Shown piece by piece: positions 1 to 5,471 of a stretch of DNA of 8,239 nt. Source of the DNA: Pseudorhodobacter antarcticus (GTDB taxonomy: Bacteria; Pseudomonadota; Alphaproteobacteria; Rhodobacterales; Rhodobacteraceae); NCBI GenBank assembly GCA_945897655.1, contig CAMDHB010000142.1:1-8239 (forward strand), in the 5' to 3' direction. Both the position numbers and the translations under genes were made by a program. The notes under the pieces were generated by a model. The model saw only the letters and a list, made by a program, of their open reading frames with translations, had not been told where the DNA came from and did no database searches. How positions within the stretch are numbered: the stretch's first letter is position 1; every line of letters begins with the position of its first letter.

Positions 1-1
1 C

Positions 2-556
2 ATCGTGGCCCAGCGGTTTCTTGATTTTGACCCCGGTGACGAAGACGCGGCCTATGCTCAATACCTGATGGCCCTGTCCTATTATGATCAGATTGACGAA
101 GTTGGCCGCGATCAGGGCCTGACCTTTCAGGCCCTGCAAGCGCTGCGCGTGGTCATCGAAGTCTATCCAGACAGCGAATACGCCAGATCGGCGATCCTGA
201 AGTTTGACCTTGCCTTCGATCATCTGGCGGCAAAGGAGATGGAAATCGGGCGCTACTACCTCAAAAAGCGCCACTATGCCGCCGCCATCAACCGCTTCCG
301 CGTTGTCGTGCAGGATTTCCAGACCACCACCCAGACGGCCGAGGCGCTGGAACGGCTTGTCGAATGCTATCTGGGCCTTGGTCTTTATGCAGAGGCGCAG
401 ACGGCAGGGGCCATTCTGGGCTTCAACTACCAGTCCAGCCCCTTCTATCAGGATGCCTTCAACCTGTTGAAAGACAAGGGCCTGTCCCCCGAGGCGACCG
501 GGACAAGCTGGCTTTCAACGATTTACCGTCAGATGGTCAAGGGCGAATGGCTTTGA
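2..556 (+). CDS. bamD: BamD, outer membrane protein assembly lipoprotein (C-terminal part)
   Basis: This is the 3' part of a gene whose start, including the lipoprotein signal peptide, lies left of the window. The open frame runs from base 2 and leaves 184 codons before TGA. BamD is a periplasmic, lipid-anchored TPR protein of the BAM complex, which folds beta-barrel proteins into the outer membrane. The family match rests on the order of helical repeats: an RFLDFDP-x-DEDAAYAQY segment, a VDRDQ-like segment (here VGRDQG) before the helix ending YPDSEYA, then the KEMEIGRYYLKKRHYAAAINRF repeat and a last TPR around TAEALERLVECYLGLG. These follow the usual BamD pattern of HP-x-x-xYAxYLxALSYY, RDQ, YPxSxYA and GRYYxxRxxYxAAxxR. 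recN follows after 30 bp on the same strand, so the two probably share a transcript. The family is secure; nothing can be said of the promoter or N-terminus. Confidence 0.93.
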   Translation: MVAQRFLDFDPGDEDAAYAQYLMALSYYDQIDEVGRDQGLTFQALQALRVVIEVYPDSEYARSAILKFDLAFDHLAAKEMEIGRYYLKKRHYAAAINRFRVVVQDFQTTTQTAEALERLVECYLGLGLYAEAQTAGAILGFNYQSSPFYQDAFNLLKDKGLSPEATGTSWLSTIYRQMVKGEWL

Positions 557-589
557 TGACCCGTCGAACAGGCTTTGGGCAGGGTCATG
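555..589 (+). promoter_or_regulatory. Inverted repeat spanning the bamD stop and recN start
   Basis: ATGACCC (556-562) is a perfect 7-bp inverted repeat of GGGTCAT (582-588), with 19 bases between. The left arm begins in the bamD stop codon. The right arm contains the weak Shine-Dalgarno-like AGGG and the first two bases of the recN ATG. In an RNA hairpin the recN start would be covered, and a ribosome finishing bamD would open it. The pairing is seen in the sequence; its regulatory role is inferred and the stem is short. Confidence 0.3.
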
Positions 590-2230
590 CTGCGCGCCCT
601 TAACATTCGCGATGTCCTGATCATCGACCGCTTGGACCTGGCCTTTCGGCCCGGGTTGAACGTGCTGACCGGCGAAACCGGTGCAGGCAAATCGATCCTG
701 CTGGATGCGCTGGGGTTCGTTCTGGGCTGGCGTGGTCGGTCCGAACTGGTCCGATCCGGCGCCCAACAGGGCGAAGTGACCGCCGTTTTTGACCTGCCCC
801 CGGACCATCCTGCCCGGGCCATTCTGGCCGAGGCGGGGCTTGAGGCGGAAGATGATCTTGTCTTGCGCCGCGTGAACTTTGTTGATGGCCGCAAATCCGC
901 CTTCGTGAATGACCGCCGCGTTTCGGGCGAGGTGCTTCGTGACCTGTCCGACACCTTGGTCGAACTTCACGGCCAACACGATGACCGGGGCCTTTTGAAC
1001 CCGCGTGGTCACCGGGCGCTTTTGGACAGTTTTGCCGCGCTTGACCTGCAACCCCTGCGTGCGGCCTGGCGGGCCCGGTCGGCGGCCCGTTCCGCCTTGG
1101 CGCAGGCCGAAGCTGCGGTCGCCGCGGCCCAGGCCGAGGAAGGCTTTCTCAGCCATGCCGTGGCCGAACTTGACAAACTTGCCCCCGAACCGGGTGAGGA
1201 TGCGGTGCTGGATGCCCGCAGGCGTACCATGCAGGCCTCGGCACGCATTGGCGCCGATATCGCCCGCGCCCGCGCCGCCCTGGGCGACGGGGCCGAGGCT
1301 GCCATCGTGAATGCGCACCGTTGGCTTGAGGGCGCATCGCCGCAGGCGCAAGGCCTGCTTGACGCCCCCCTTGCCGCCCTCGCACGCGCCCTGATCGAGT
1401 TGGAGGATGCGCAGTCCGGCGTGGATGATGCCCTCACCGCCCTTGACTTCGATCCCGCTGAACTTGAGGCGCTGGAGGAGCGCTTGTTTGCCATCCGCGC
1501 CATGGCCCGCAAACACGCCGTCCTGCCCGATGATCTGGGAACCCATCTGGCCCGGATGAAAAGCACGCTTGCCACACTGGAATCGGGCACCAAGCAGTTG
1601 AAACTGCTGGCCAAAGCGGTGACGGATGCCGAAGCCCAGTACACCCGCCTTGCCAAGCTTGTGACCGTGCAGCGCACCGAGGCCGCCCAGCGCCTGGATG
1701 CGGCAATGGCCGCCGAACTGGCCCCGCTCAAGATGGAACGCGCCCTATTCACCACCAATCTGACGGCGGGCGAGCCTGGACCGGAGGGTGTGGACACCGC
1801 AACCTTCACCGTGGCCACCAACCCCGGCGCGCCGTCAGGTGCCCTGAACAAGATCGCCTCTGGCGGCGAACTCAGCCGCTTTCTGCTGGCGCTCAAGGTC
1901 TGCCTGACCGGATCTACCAGCGGCTTGACCATGATCTTTGACGAGATTGACCGTGGCGTGGGCGGCGCGACGGCAGATGCCGTGGGCCGCCGGCTCAAAC
2001 AGTTGTCCTCCTCTGGTCAGGTGCTTGTGGTCACGCACAGCCCCCAGGTGGCGGCCCTGGGCGATCATCACTGGCGGGTTGAAAAGCGCGTCCTGGCCGA
2101 ACAGACGCTGTCCACGGTTCTTGCCCTCGACCCCGCCGATCGGGTTGAGGAGATTGCCCGCATGCTGGCCGGTGACACCGTCACCGAAGCCGCCCGCGCG
2201 GCGGCCAAGTCGCTATTGGGTCAGGGCTGA
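587..2230 (+). CDS. recN: RecN, SMC-like DNA repair ATPase
   Basis: The product is 547 aa, the usual length for RecN, a cytoplasmic SMC-like ATPase that acts on double-strand breaks and helps RecA-dependent recombination. The Walker A motif GETGAGKS is at residues 29-36. A long Ala/Glu/Leu-rich coiled-coil region lies at about 150-370, the ABC signature SGGELSR at 425-431, Walker B MIFDEID with D452 and E453, and the switch region VVTHSPQVAALGDHHW follows. The start was set at ATG 587 because MLRALNIRDVLIIDRLDL is the normal N-terminus of the family; an in-frame TTG at 575 would add four residues with no better ribosome site. The gene lies 30 bp behind bamD and has no GTTC-N7-GTTC site in that gap, so SOS control is not visible here, although recN is SOS-controlled in many bacteria. 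The 3' end overlaps the opposing NTF2-like gene by 18 bp. Confidence 0.97.
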   Translation: MLRALNIRDVLIIDRLDLAFRPGLNVLTGETGAGKSILLDALGFVLGWRGRSELVRSGAQQGEVTAVFDLPPDHPARAILAEAGLEAEDDLVLRRVNFVDGRKSAFVNDRRVSGEVLRDLSDTLVELHGQHDDRGLLNPRGHRALLDSFAALDLQPLRAAWRARSAARSALAQAEAAVAAAQAEEGFLSHAVAELDKLAPEPGEDAVLDARRRTMQASARIGADIARARAALGDGAEAAIVNAHRWLEGASPQAQGLLDAPLAALARALIELEDAQSGVDDALTALDFDPAELEALEERLFAIRAMARKHAVLPDDLGTHLARMKSTLATLESGTKQLKLLAKAVTDAEAQYTRLAKLVTVQRTEAAQRLDAAMAAELAPLKMERALFTTNLTAGEPGPEGVDTATFTVATNPGAPSGALNKIASGGELSRFLLALKVCLTGSTSGLTMIFDEIDRGVGGATADAVGRRLKQLSSSGQVLVVTHSPQVAALGDHHWRVEKRVLAEQTLSTVLALDPADRVEEIARMLAGDTVTEAARAAAKSLLGQG

Positions 2231-2596
2231 AATGGTCAGGGTGACCGCGCGCCAACCATCGGGCCGCGCTGCCAGAACCGCCATCAGGACCGCGCCAAAT
2301 CGCGGCAGTTCCGCCCCCGCCGCATCCCGCGCCCCGATCACCACATACCGCTGATGCAGGACCACACCGCTTGCCCCCAGCACGCGCAACCGCGTCTTGC
2401 CGGAAACCAGCCGGGCCGCTGCAAAGATCCCGGCAAACTCCGCCTCAAACAACCGCTGCGCATCGACCGCATTCTCGGCCACGGCGCCTGTCAGGGTCAT
2501 CACATCGGCATCTTCCGCCAGAAAACCGGTCAAAGCCTTCACGTCTTGCGCGCTAAAGGCTGCGGCAAACAGCTTTGGCAACCCTTCCGGCGTCAT
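2213..2596 (-). CDS. SnoaL/DUF4440-like protein (NTF2 fold)
   Basis: A 127-aa protein with the layout of the SgcJ/EcaC and DUF4440 group of NTF2-like proteins. It has an N-terminal helix (FAAAFSAQDVKALTGFLAEDADV), a T-G-x-x-x-E-N-x-x-DAQRLFEAEFAGIF stretch, the beta strand TRLRVLG, a strand with VVLHQRYVVIG, and a final strand with GWRAVTLTIS. No signal peptide or membrane segment is visible, so it is probably cytoplasmic. Proteins with this fold are small cups that bind or turn over small hydrophobic molecules; no substrate can be named. Its ATG overlaps the TGA of the DUF1638 gene (ATGA at 2593-2596), which points to translational coupling and a linked function. Its 3' end runs 18 bp into recN on the opposite strand. 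The fold call is fairly sure; the function is unknown. Confidence 0.8.
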   Translation of the reverse strand: MTPEGLPKLFAAAFSAQDVKALTGFLAEDADVMTLTGAVAENAVDAQRLFEAEFAGIFAAARLVSGKTRLRVLGASGVVLHQRYVVIGARDAAGAELPRFGAVLMAVLAARPDGWRAVTLTISALTQ

Positions 2597-3237
2597 ACCG
2601 CCGCCATCCGGGCCATCTCGACCGCCAGATCGCCGTACCCGGTGAACCGCCGCTCATAGGCCAGCCCAAGCCGCGCCGCACAATCTTGCGCCTTGGCATC
2701 AAGGGCCGGGTCGTTCGTCTGGGCCTGATAGACCAGCTTGGTATAATTGCCGAAATACATGTCCCGCAGGTCCGGGTGCCGGTCCAGACCCATGGGCCGC
2801 CAGACAAAGGCGTCAAATTGCCTGACCAGAAAGTCTGTCAGATAAAAGGCCGTGAATTCCGTCTCGGACTTGGCCAGGAAAAGGTCATTCCCTTCAAAGA
2901 AGGAATAGCAATGGGGACCGGCCAACATCTCGACCCCCAACTCCTTGCACTTTGCCTGCAACAGCCCCCCGGTCCCACAATCGGCATAAAGAACGAACAC
3001 CCCCGCATAGTCTGCGCGACGTGCCCTGACCACCCGCTCAACCTCGGCGGTAATTCGGTCCGGGTACAGGTGCAAATTGGCCGGCAGGCATTGCAGATCC
3101 AGATGATCCCAACCGTTGATCTGCCGCAGTGCCAGGATTTCATGTGCCAATGCCCCACAGGCAAGCAGCAACACCCGCCCAGCGCGGACAAGCGGCAACC
3201 CCGCCTCTGTCAAGACGTCGTCGTCCAGCGTCACCAT
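2593..3237 (-). CDS. DUF1638 protein, likely accessory to corrinoid methyl transfer
   Basis: A 214-aa protein with the landmarks of DUF1638: LLLACGALAHEIL (C27, H32, E33), CLPANLHLYPDRI (C50, H56), VLYADCGTGG (C87), AGPHCYSFFEG (H109, C110) and FYLTDFLVRQFD. The conserved Cys and His residues could bind a metal or a thiol ligand, but this is inference. In methanogens and other organisms DUF1638 genes are commonly found beside corrinoid proteins and methylamine-type methyltransferases; their biochemical role is not known to me. The same link appears here, with a corrinoid gene upstream on the same strand. The start was placed at ATG 3237, because an earlier in-frame GTG (3288) would add a 17-residue tail lying antiparallel to nothing conserved and inside the preceding gene. 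The ATG overlaps the upstream small membrane gene by 7 bp (AUGGUGA), and the stop overlaps the downstream NTF2-like gene by 4 bp. Confidence 0.88.
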   Translation of the reverse strand: MVTLDDDVLTEAGLPLVRAGRVLLLACGALAHEILALRQINGWDHLDLQCLPANLHLYPDRITAEVERVVRARRADYAGVFVLYADCGTGGLLQAKCKELGVEMLAGPHCYSFFEGNDLFLAKSETEFTAFYLTDFLVRQFDAFVWRPMGLDRHPDLRDMYFGNYTKLVYQAQTNDPALDAKAQDCAARLGLAYERRFTGYGDLAVEMARMAAV

Positions 3238-3383
3238 TTGCGGATCCGGAGCAGTAGTGCCAACAGCACCGCGACCAACCCCAACCACATGAGGCTAAGC
3301 CCCATGGCATAAACCAAGGCGATTGTGCCAGCAGCAGCCAGCATCACGAAAACGATCAGTCCAAGATAAGTAAGGGCGGGCAT
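3231..3383 (-). CDS. Small two-helix membrane protein (50 aa), unknown function
   Basis: This short gene is easily missed. Its 50-aa product is almost wholly hydrophobic. Residues 5-27 (TYLGLIVFVMLAAAGTIALV and following) and 30-45 (SLMWLGLVAVLLALLL) can form two membrane helices joined by a tight turn at YAMG. A basic RIRKW tail at the end is expected to face the cytoplasm. It is supported as a real gene by a strong ribosome site, GAGGAG six bases before the ATG, and by a 7-bp overlap of its end with the DUF1638 start. No family is recognised. Since the DUF1638 ATG has only a poor ribosome site of its own, translation of this gene may load the next. It might anchor the DUF1638 protein at the membrane; that is a guess from gene order alone. 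Confidence 0.72.
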   Translation of the reverse strand: MPALTYLGLIVFVMLAAAGTIALVYAMGLSLMWLGLVAVLLALLLRIRKW

Positions 3384-3436
3384 GTTGAACTCCTCGCCGT
3401 CAAGATGGTCGCGACCCCACCCTTTTCCAAGAGGCC

Positions 3437-3459
3437 AAACCCCGGGTCTTCACCCGAGG
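3437..3459 (-). terminator. Terminator-like hairpin after the corrinoid gene
   Basis: Read on the minus strand, CCTCGGGT, loop GAAG, ACCCGGGG forms an 8-bp stem with one T-G pair and a GNRA-like tetraloop, followed by only three T. It starts 16 bases after the corrinoid stop codon. The short T run makes it a weak intrinsic terminator. It could lower, rather than end, transcription into the small membrane/DUF1638/NTF2 genes, or protect the corrinoid mRNA end. Confidence 0.45.
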
Positions 3460-3475
3460 CTCACCCTTGCAATGA

Positions 3476-4171
3476 TCACACGTTCGGGCGGTTGTGCTTG
3501 CGGGCCACATAGGCCTTTGCGGTTTCCACCGCGACGGCCGCATCCCGGCAATAGGCGTCCGCGCCAATCGCCTTGCTGAACTCCTCGTTCAGCGGCGCAC
3601 CGCCGACCAGCACGATATAGTCATCGCGCATGCCACGTTCCTTCATCGTGTCGATCACGACCTTCATGTAGGGCATCGTCGTCGTCAGCAGCGCCGACAT
3701 CCCCAGAATATCAGGCTTCTCGGCTTCCAAAGCGTCCAGATATTTCTCGACCGAGTTGTTGATGCCCAGATCCCGCACCTCAAAGCCAGCACCTTCCATC
3801 ATCATGCCGACAAGGTTCTTGCCGATATCATGGATGTCGCCCTTGACCGTGCCAATCACCATCTTGCCCATGCGCGGCGCGCCGGTTGCAATCAGCAGCG
3901 GCTTCAGAATGGCCATGCCGCCCTTCATCGCATTTGCGGCCAACAGCACTTCCGGCACAAACAGGATCCCGTCACGGAAATCGGCACCGACAATCGTCAT
4001 GCCCGCAACCAACGCCTTGGTCAGCGCGTCATACGGCGCCCAACCGCGGGCGATCAACAGGTTGACCGCCTCTTCGATCTCTTCCTTCAGACCGTCATAC
4101 AGGTCGTCGTGCATTTGCAGGACAAGTTCATCGTCGGACAGTTCGGAAAGGATGATTTCATCGTCGGCCAT
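3476..4171 (-). CDS. Corrinoid (B12-binding) protein of a methyltransferase system
   Basis: A 231-aa protein of the MtbC/MtaC-like corrinoid family, at full family length. Residues about 15-95 form the helical cap domain (LYDGLKEEIEEAVNLLIARG and VPEVLLAANAMKGGMAILKPLL). Residues about 103-225 form the Rossmann-like B12 domain. The DxHxxG motif is GDIHDIGKN with D112, H114 and G117; H114 is the expected lower ligand of cobalt. SALLTTTM (159-166) and VGGAP (189-193) are the other two cobalamin contact regions. It carries the methyl group on cobalt between two methyltransferases in the cytoplasm. With the homocysteine methyltransferase encoded 1.3 kb away, it is probably the B12 part of a split methionine synthase, a system known from the related Phaeobacter by mutant-fitness work as I recall it. 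A ribosome site AAGGAG lies seven bases before ATG 4171. No reactivation or pterin domain is fused to it. Confidence 0.93.
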   Translation of the reverse strand: MADDEIILSELSDDELVLQMHDDLYDGLKEEIEEAVNLLIARGWAPYDALTKALVAGMTIVGADFRDGILFVPEVLLAANAMKGGMAILKPLLIATGAPRMGKMVIGTVKGDIHDIGKNLVGMMMEGAGFEVRDLGINNSVEKYLDALEAEKPDILGMSALLTTTMPYMKVVIDTMKERGMRDDYIVLVGGAPLNEEFSKAIGADAYCRDAAVAVETAKAYVARKHNRPNV

Positions 4172-4207
4172 CTGGGCACTCCTTGGGCAGGTTAACTGTC
4201 AATCGTC

Positions 4208-4263
4208 TGAAAGCCGGCAATGGACTTTTCGAATTGCGACATGCCCCAGATGAAAGCCGACAA
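4208..4263. repeat. 13-bp direct repeat pair upstream of the corrinoid gene
   Basis: TGAAAGCCGGCAA (4208-4220) and TGAAAGCCGACAA (4251-4263) agree at 12 of 13 bases and are 43 bp apart start to start, close to four turns of the helix. They sit 37-92 bp before the corrinoid ATG on its upstream side. They could be paired operator half-sites for a regulator of methionine or B12 genes; no known consensus was matched. Confidence 0.4.
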
Positions 4264-4354
4264 CGGGCCCGGGCACAAGGTGAAATACTGTTGCGACGAT
4301 AGGCGTTTGCACAGAAAGCAACCGATTTCACGACCCGCGCCCCGGCTTGCAGAT

Positions 4355-4369
4355 GTTCCTGTAATGTTC
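4355..4369 (+). promoter_or_regulatory. LexA (SOS) box of the alphaproteobacterial type
   Basis: GTTCCTGTAATGTTC is a perfect match to GTTC-N7-GTTC, the direct-repeat LexA operator established in Rhodobacter sphaeroides and other alphaproteobacteria. It ends 13 bp before the ATG of the radical SAM gene, where it would overlap or abut the promoter. A TTGCAG at 4347-4352, partly in front of the box, with a poor -10 TAACCA at 4370-4375 (17-bp spacing) is a possible promoter. I scanned the plus-strand GTTC occurrences in the window and found no second match to the pattern. Confidence 0.62.
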
Positions 4370-4382
4370 TAACCATGTTGCC

Positions 4383-5471
4383 ATGGACACCAAGGACAAC
4401 ACCCTGCTGCCCGGCCAGCGTCTGCGCGCCCGTGGCGCGACAAGCAACGCCACTGGCCGGTTCGAGGGGACTGCCCGCATCGCCTTTGATGACGGCTGGG
4501 ATATCCCGCCCGAGGACCGTCTTGTCCAGACCGAGGTTCGGCTGGAACGCCCCCGATCTGCCATAACCTACAACCGCTCGCCCGATCTGCCCTTTGACCG
4601 CTCGATCAACCCGTACCGGGGCTGCGAACACGGCTGCATTTATTGCTTCGCGCGGCCCAGCCATGCCTTCCTGAACCTCTCGCCCGGCTTGGATTTTGAA
4701 ACCAAGCTGATTGCCCGCCCCGGCATCGGCGCGGTGCTGGACCGCGAATTGCGGGCAAAATCCTACAAGGTGGCGACCATTGCCCTTGGCACCAACACCG
4801 ACCCCTACCAGCCCTGCGAAGCCGAACATGGCGTGATGCGCGAGGTGTTGGAGGTTCTGTCCGCCTTCCGCCACCCGATTGCGATCACCACCAAGGGCAC
4901 CCTGATCGAACGCGACATTGACATTCTGGCCCCCCTTGCGGCTCAGGGCCTCGTGCGGGTTGGCATGTCCGTCACAACGCTTGACCCAGTGCTCGCTCGC
5001 CGGATGGAGCCTCGCGCCCCCCATCCCGCCCGCCGTCTGGAAACCGTCCGCCGCCTGACCGCGGCCGGCATCCCCGTGCGTATCATGGCCGCCCCGATGA
5101 TCCCCGGCCTCAGTGATCCCGAACTGGAGGCGATCCTGGAGGCGGGTCAAGCCGCCGGGGCCAAAGCGGCCAGTTTCATCACCCTGCGCCTGCCGATGGA
5201 GGTGTCTGCGCTGTTTCAGGACTGGCTGGCCAACCACTACCCCGACCGCGCCGCCAAGGTGATGGCACGGGTCCGCGAATTGCATGGCGGCAAGGATTAC
5301 GATGCGCAATGGGGCAAGCGGTTCCGGGGCGAGGGGGTCTGGGCCAACCTGATGGCCCGCCGCTTCAAGATCGCCGCAGCCCGGCTGGGCCTTGACGCAC
5401 CCCAACCCGCGCTGCGTTGCGACCTGTTCCACCCCCCCGCCAGGGTTGGCGACCAGCTTAAACTGTTCTAA
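4383..5471 (+). CDS. PA0069/Rv2578c-family radical SAM protein (SplB-like)
   Basis: A 362-aa radical SAM protein of the COG1533 (spore photoproduct lyase-like) group. The N-terminus has the family's RGATSNATGRFE element (residues 18-28). The iron-sulfur motif CX3CX2C is CEHGCIYC, with C81, C85 and C88 as ligands of the 4Fe-4S cluster that cleaves S-adenosylmethionine. It is preceded by SINPYRG and followed by FARPSHAFLNLSPGLDFETKL, which is typical of this family. GTNTDPYQPCE and ITTKGTLIERD mark the next barrel strands. The substrate is unknown. The resemblance to SplB, which repairs a UV lesion, together with the LexA box in front of the gene, makes a DNA-damage role plausible but unproven. 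The start is ATG 4383; no clear ribosome site precedes it, so a leaderless or short-leader mRNA is possible. Its stop overlaps that of the opposing methyltransferase gene by 4 bp. Confidence 0.92.
   Translation: MDTKDNTLLPGQRLRARGATSNATGRFEGTARIAFDDGWDIPPEDRLVQTEVRLERPRSAITYNRSPDLPFDRSINPYRGCEHGCIYCFARPSHAFLNLSPGLDFETKLIARPGIGAVLDRELRAKSYKVATIALGTNTDPYQPCEAEHGVMREVLEVLSAFRHPIAITTKGTLIERDIDILAPLAAQGLVRVGMSVTTLDPVLARRMEPRAPHPARRLETVRRLTAAGIPVRIMAAPMIPGLSDPELEAILEAGQAAGAKAASFITLRLPMEVSALFQDWLANHYPDRAAKVMARVRELHGGKDYDAQWGKRFRGEGVWANLMARRFKIAAARLGLDAPQPALRCDLFHPPARVGDQLKLF

Larger units (their letters stand above)
4172..4382. other. Divergent intergenic region between the corrinoid and radical SAM genes
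   Basis: These 211 bp must hold promoters for both flanking genes. Seen in it: the AAGGAG ribosome site of the corrinoid gene, two near-identical 13-bp direct repeats close to that gene, and a perfect GTTC-N7-GTTC site close to the radical SAM gene. No cobalamin, SAM or SAH riboswitch was recognised by eye on either strand. A TTGACA on the minus strand (4197-4202) has no fitting -10 and is too near the ribosome site. Confidence 0.6.

Noticed and set aside
575..586. TTG start of recN four codons earlier
   Set aside because: ATG 587 begins the conserved MLRALNIRD sequence; TTG would be a rarer start without better support.
714..722. GTTCGTTC in recN as a second LexA box
   Set aside because: The two GTTC are directly joined, not 7 bp apart, and lie inside coding sequence.
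515..1546. Long minus-strand open frame (343 codons) opposite recN
   Set aside because: It lies fully antisense to recN, whose motifs are intact, and shows no recognisable domain; high GC commonly opens such frames.
3237..3288. Earlier GTG start for the DUF1638 gene
   Set aside because: The added 17 residues fall inside the well-supported small membrane gene, lack a ribosome site, and precede the conserved part.
4197..4202. TTGACA on the minus strand as the -35 of the corrinoid gene
   Set aside because: The position 17 bp downstream falls in the ribosome site region and is not -10-like.
4280..4331. Inverted repeat GTGAAAT/ATTTCAC before the radical SAM gene
   Set aside because: A 7-bp pair with a 38-bp spacer is expected about once by chance in a region of this size.
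4448..4456. GCCACTG, a piece of the cobalamin riboswitch B12-box region
   Set aside because: It is a 7-base match inside the radical SAM coding sequence on the wrong strand for the corrinoid gene, with none of the other conserved elements.
4158..5432. Long minus-strand open frame (424 codons) opposite the radical SAM gene
   Set aside because: It covers the divergent promoter region and a clear radical SAM gene on the other strand, and the translation resembles no family.
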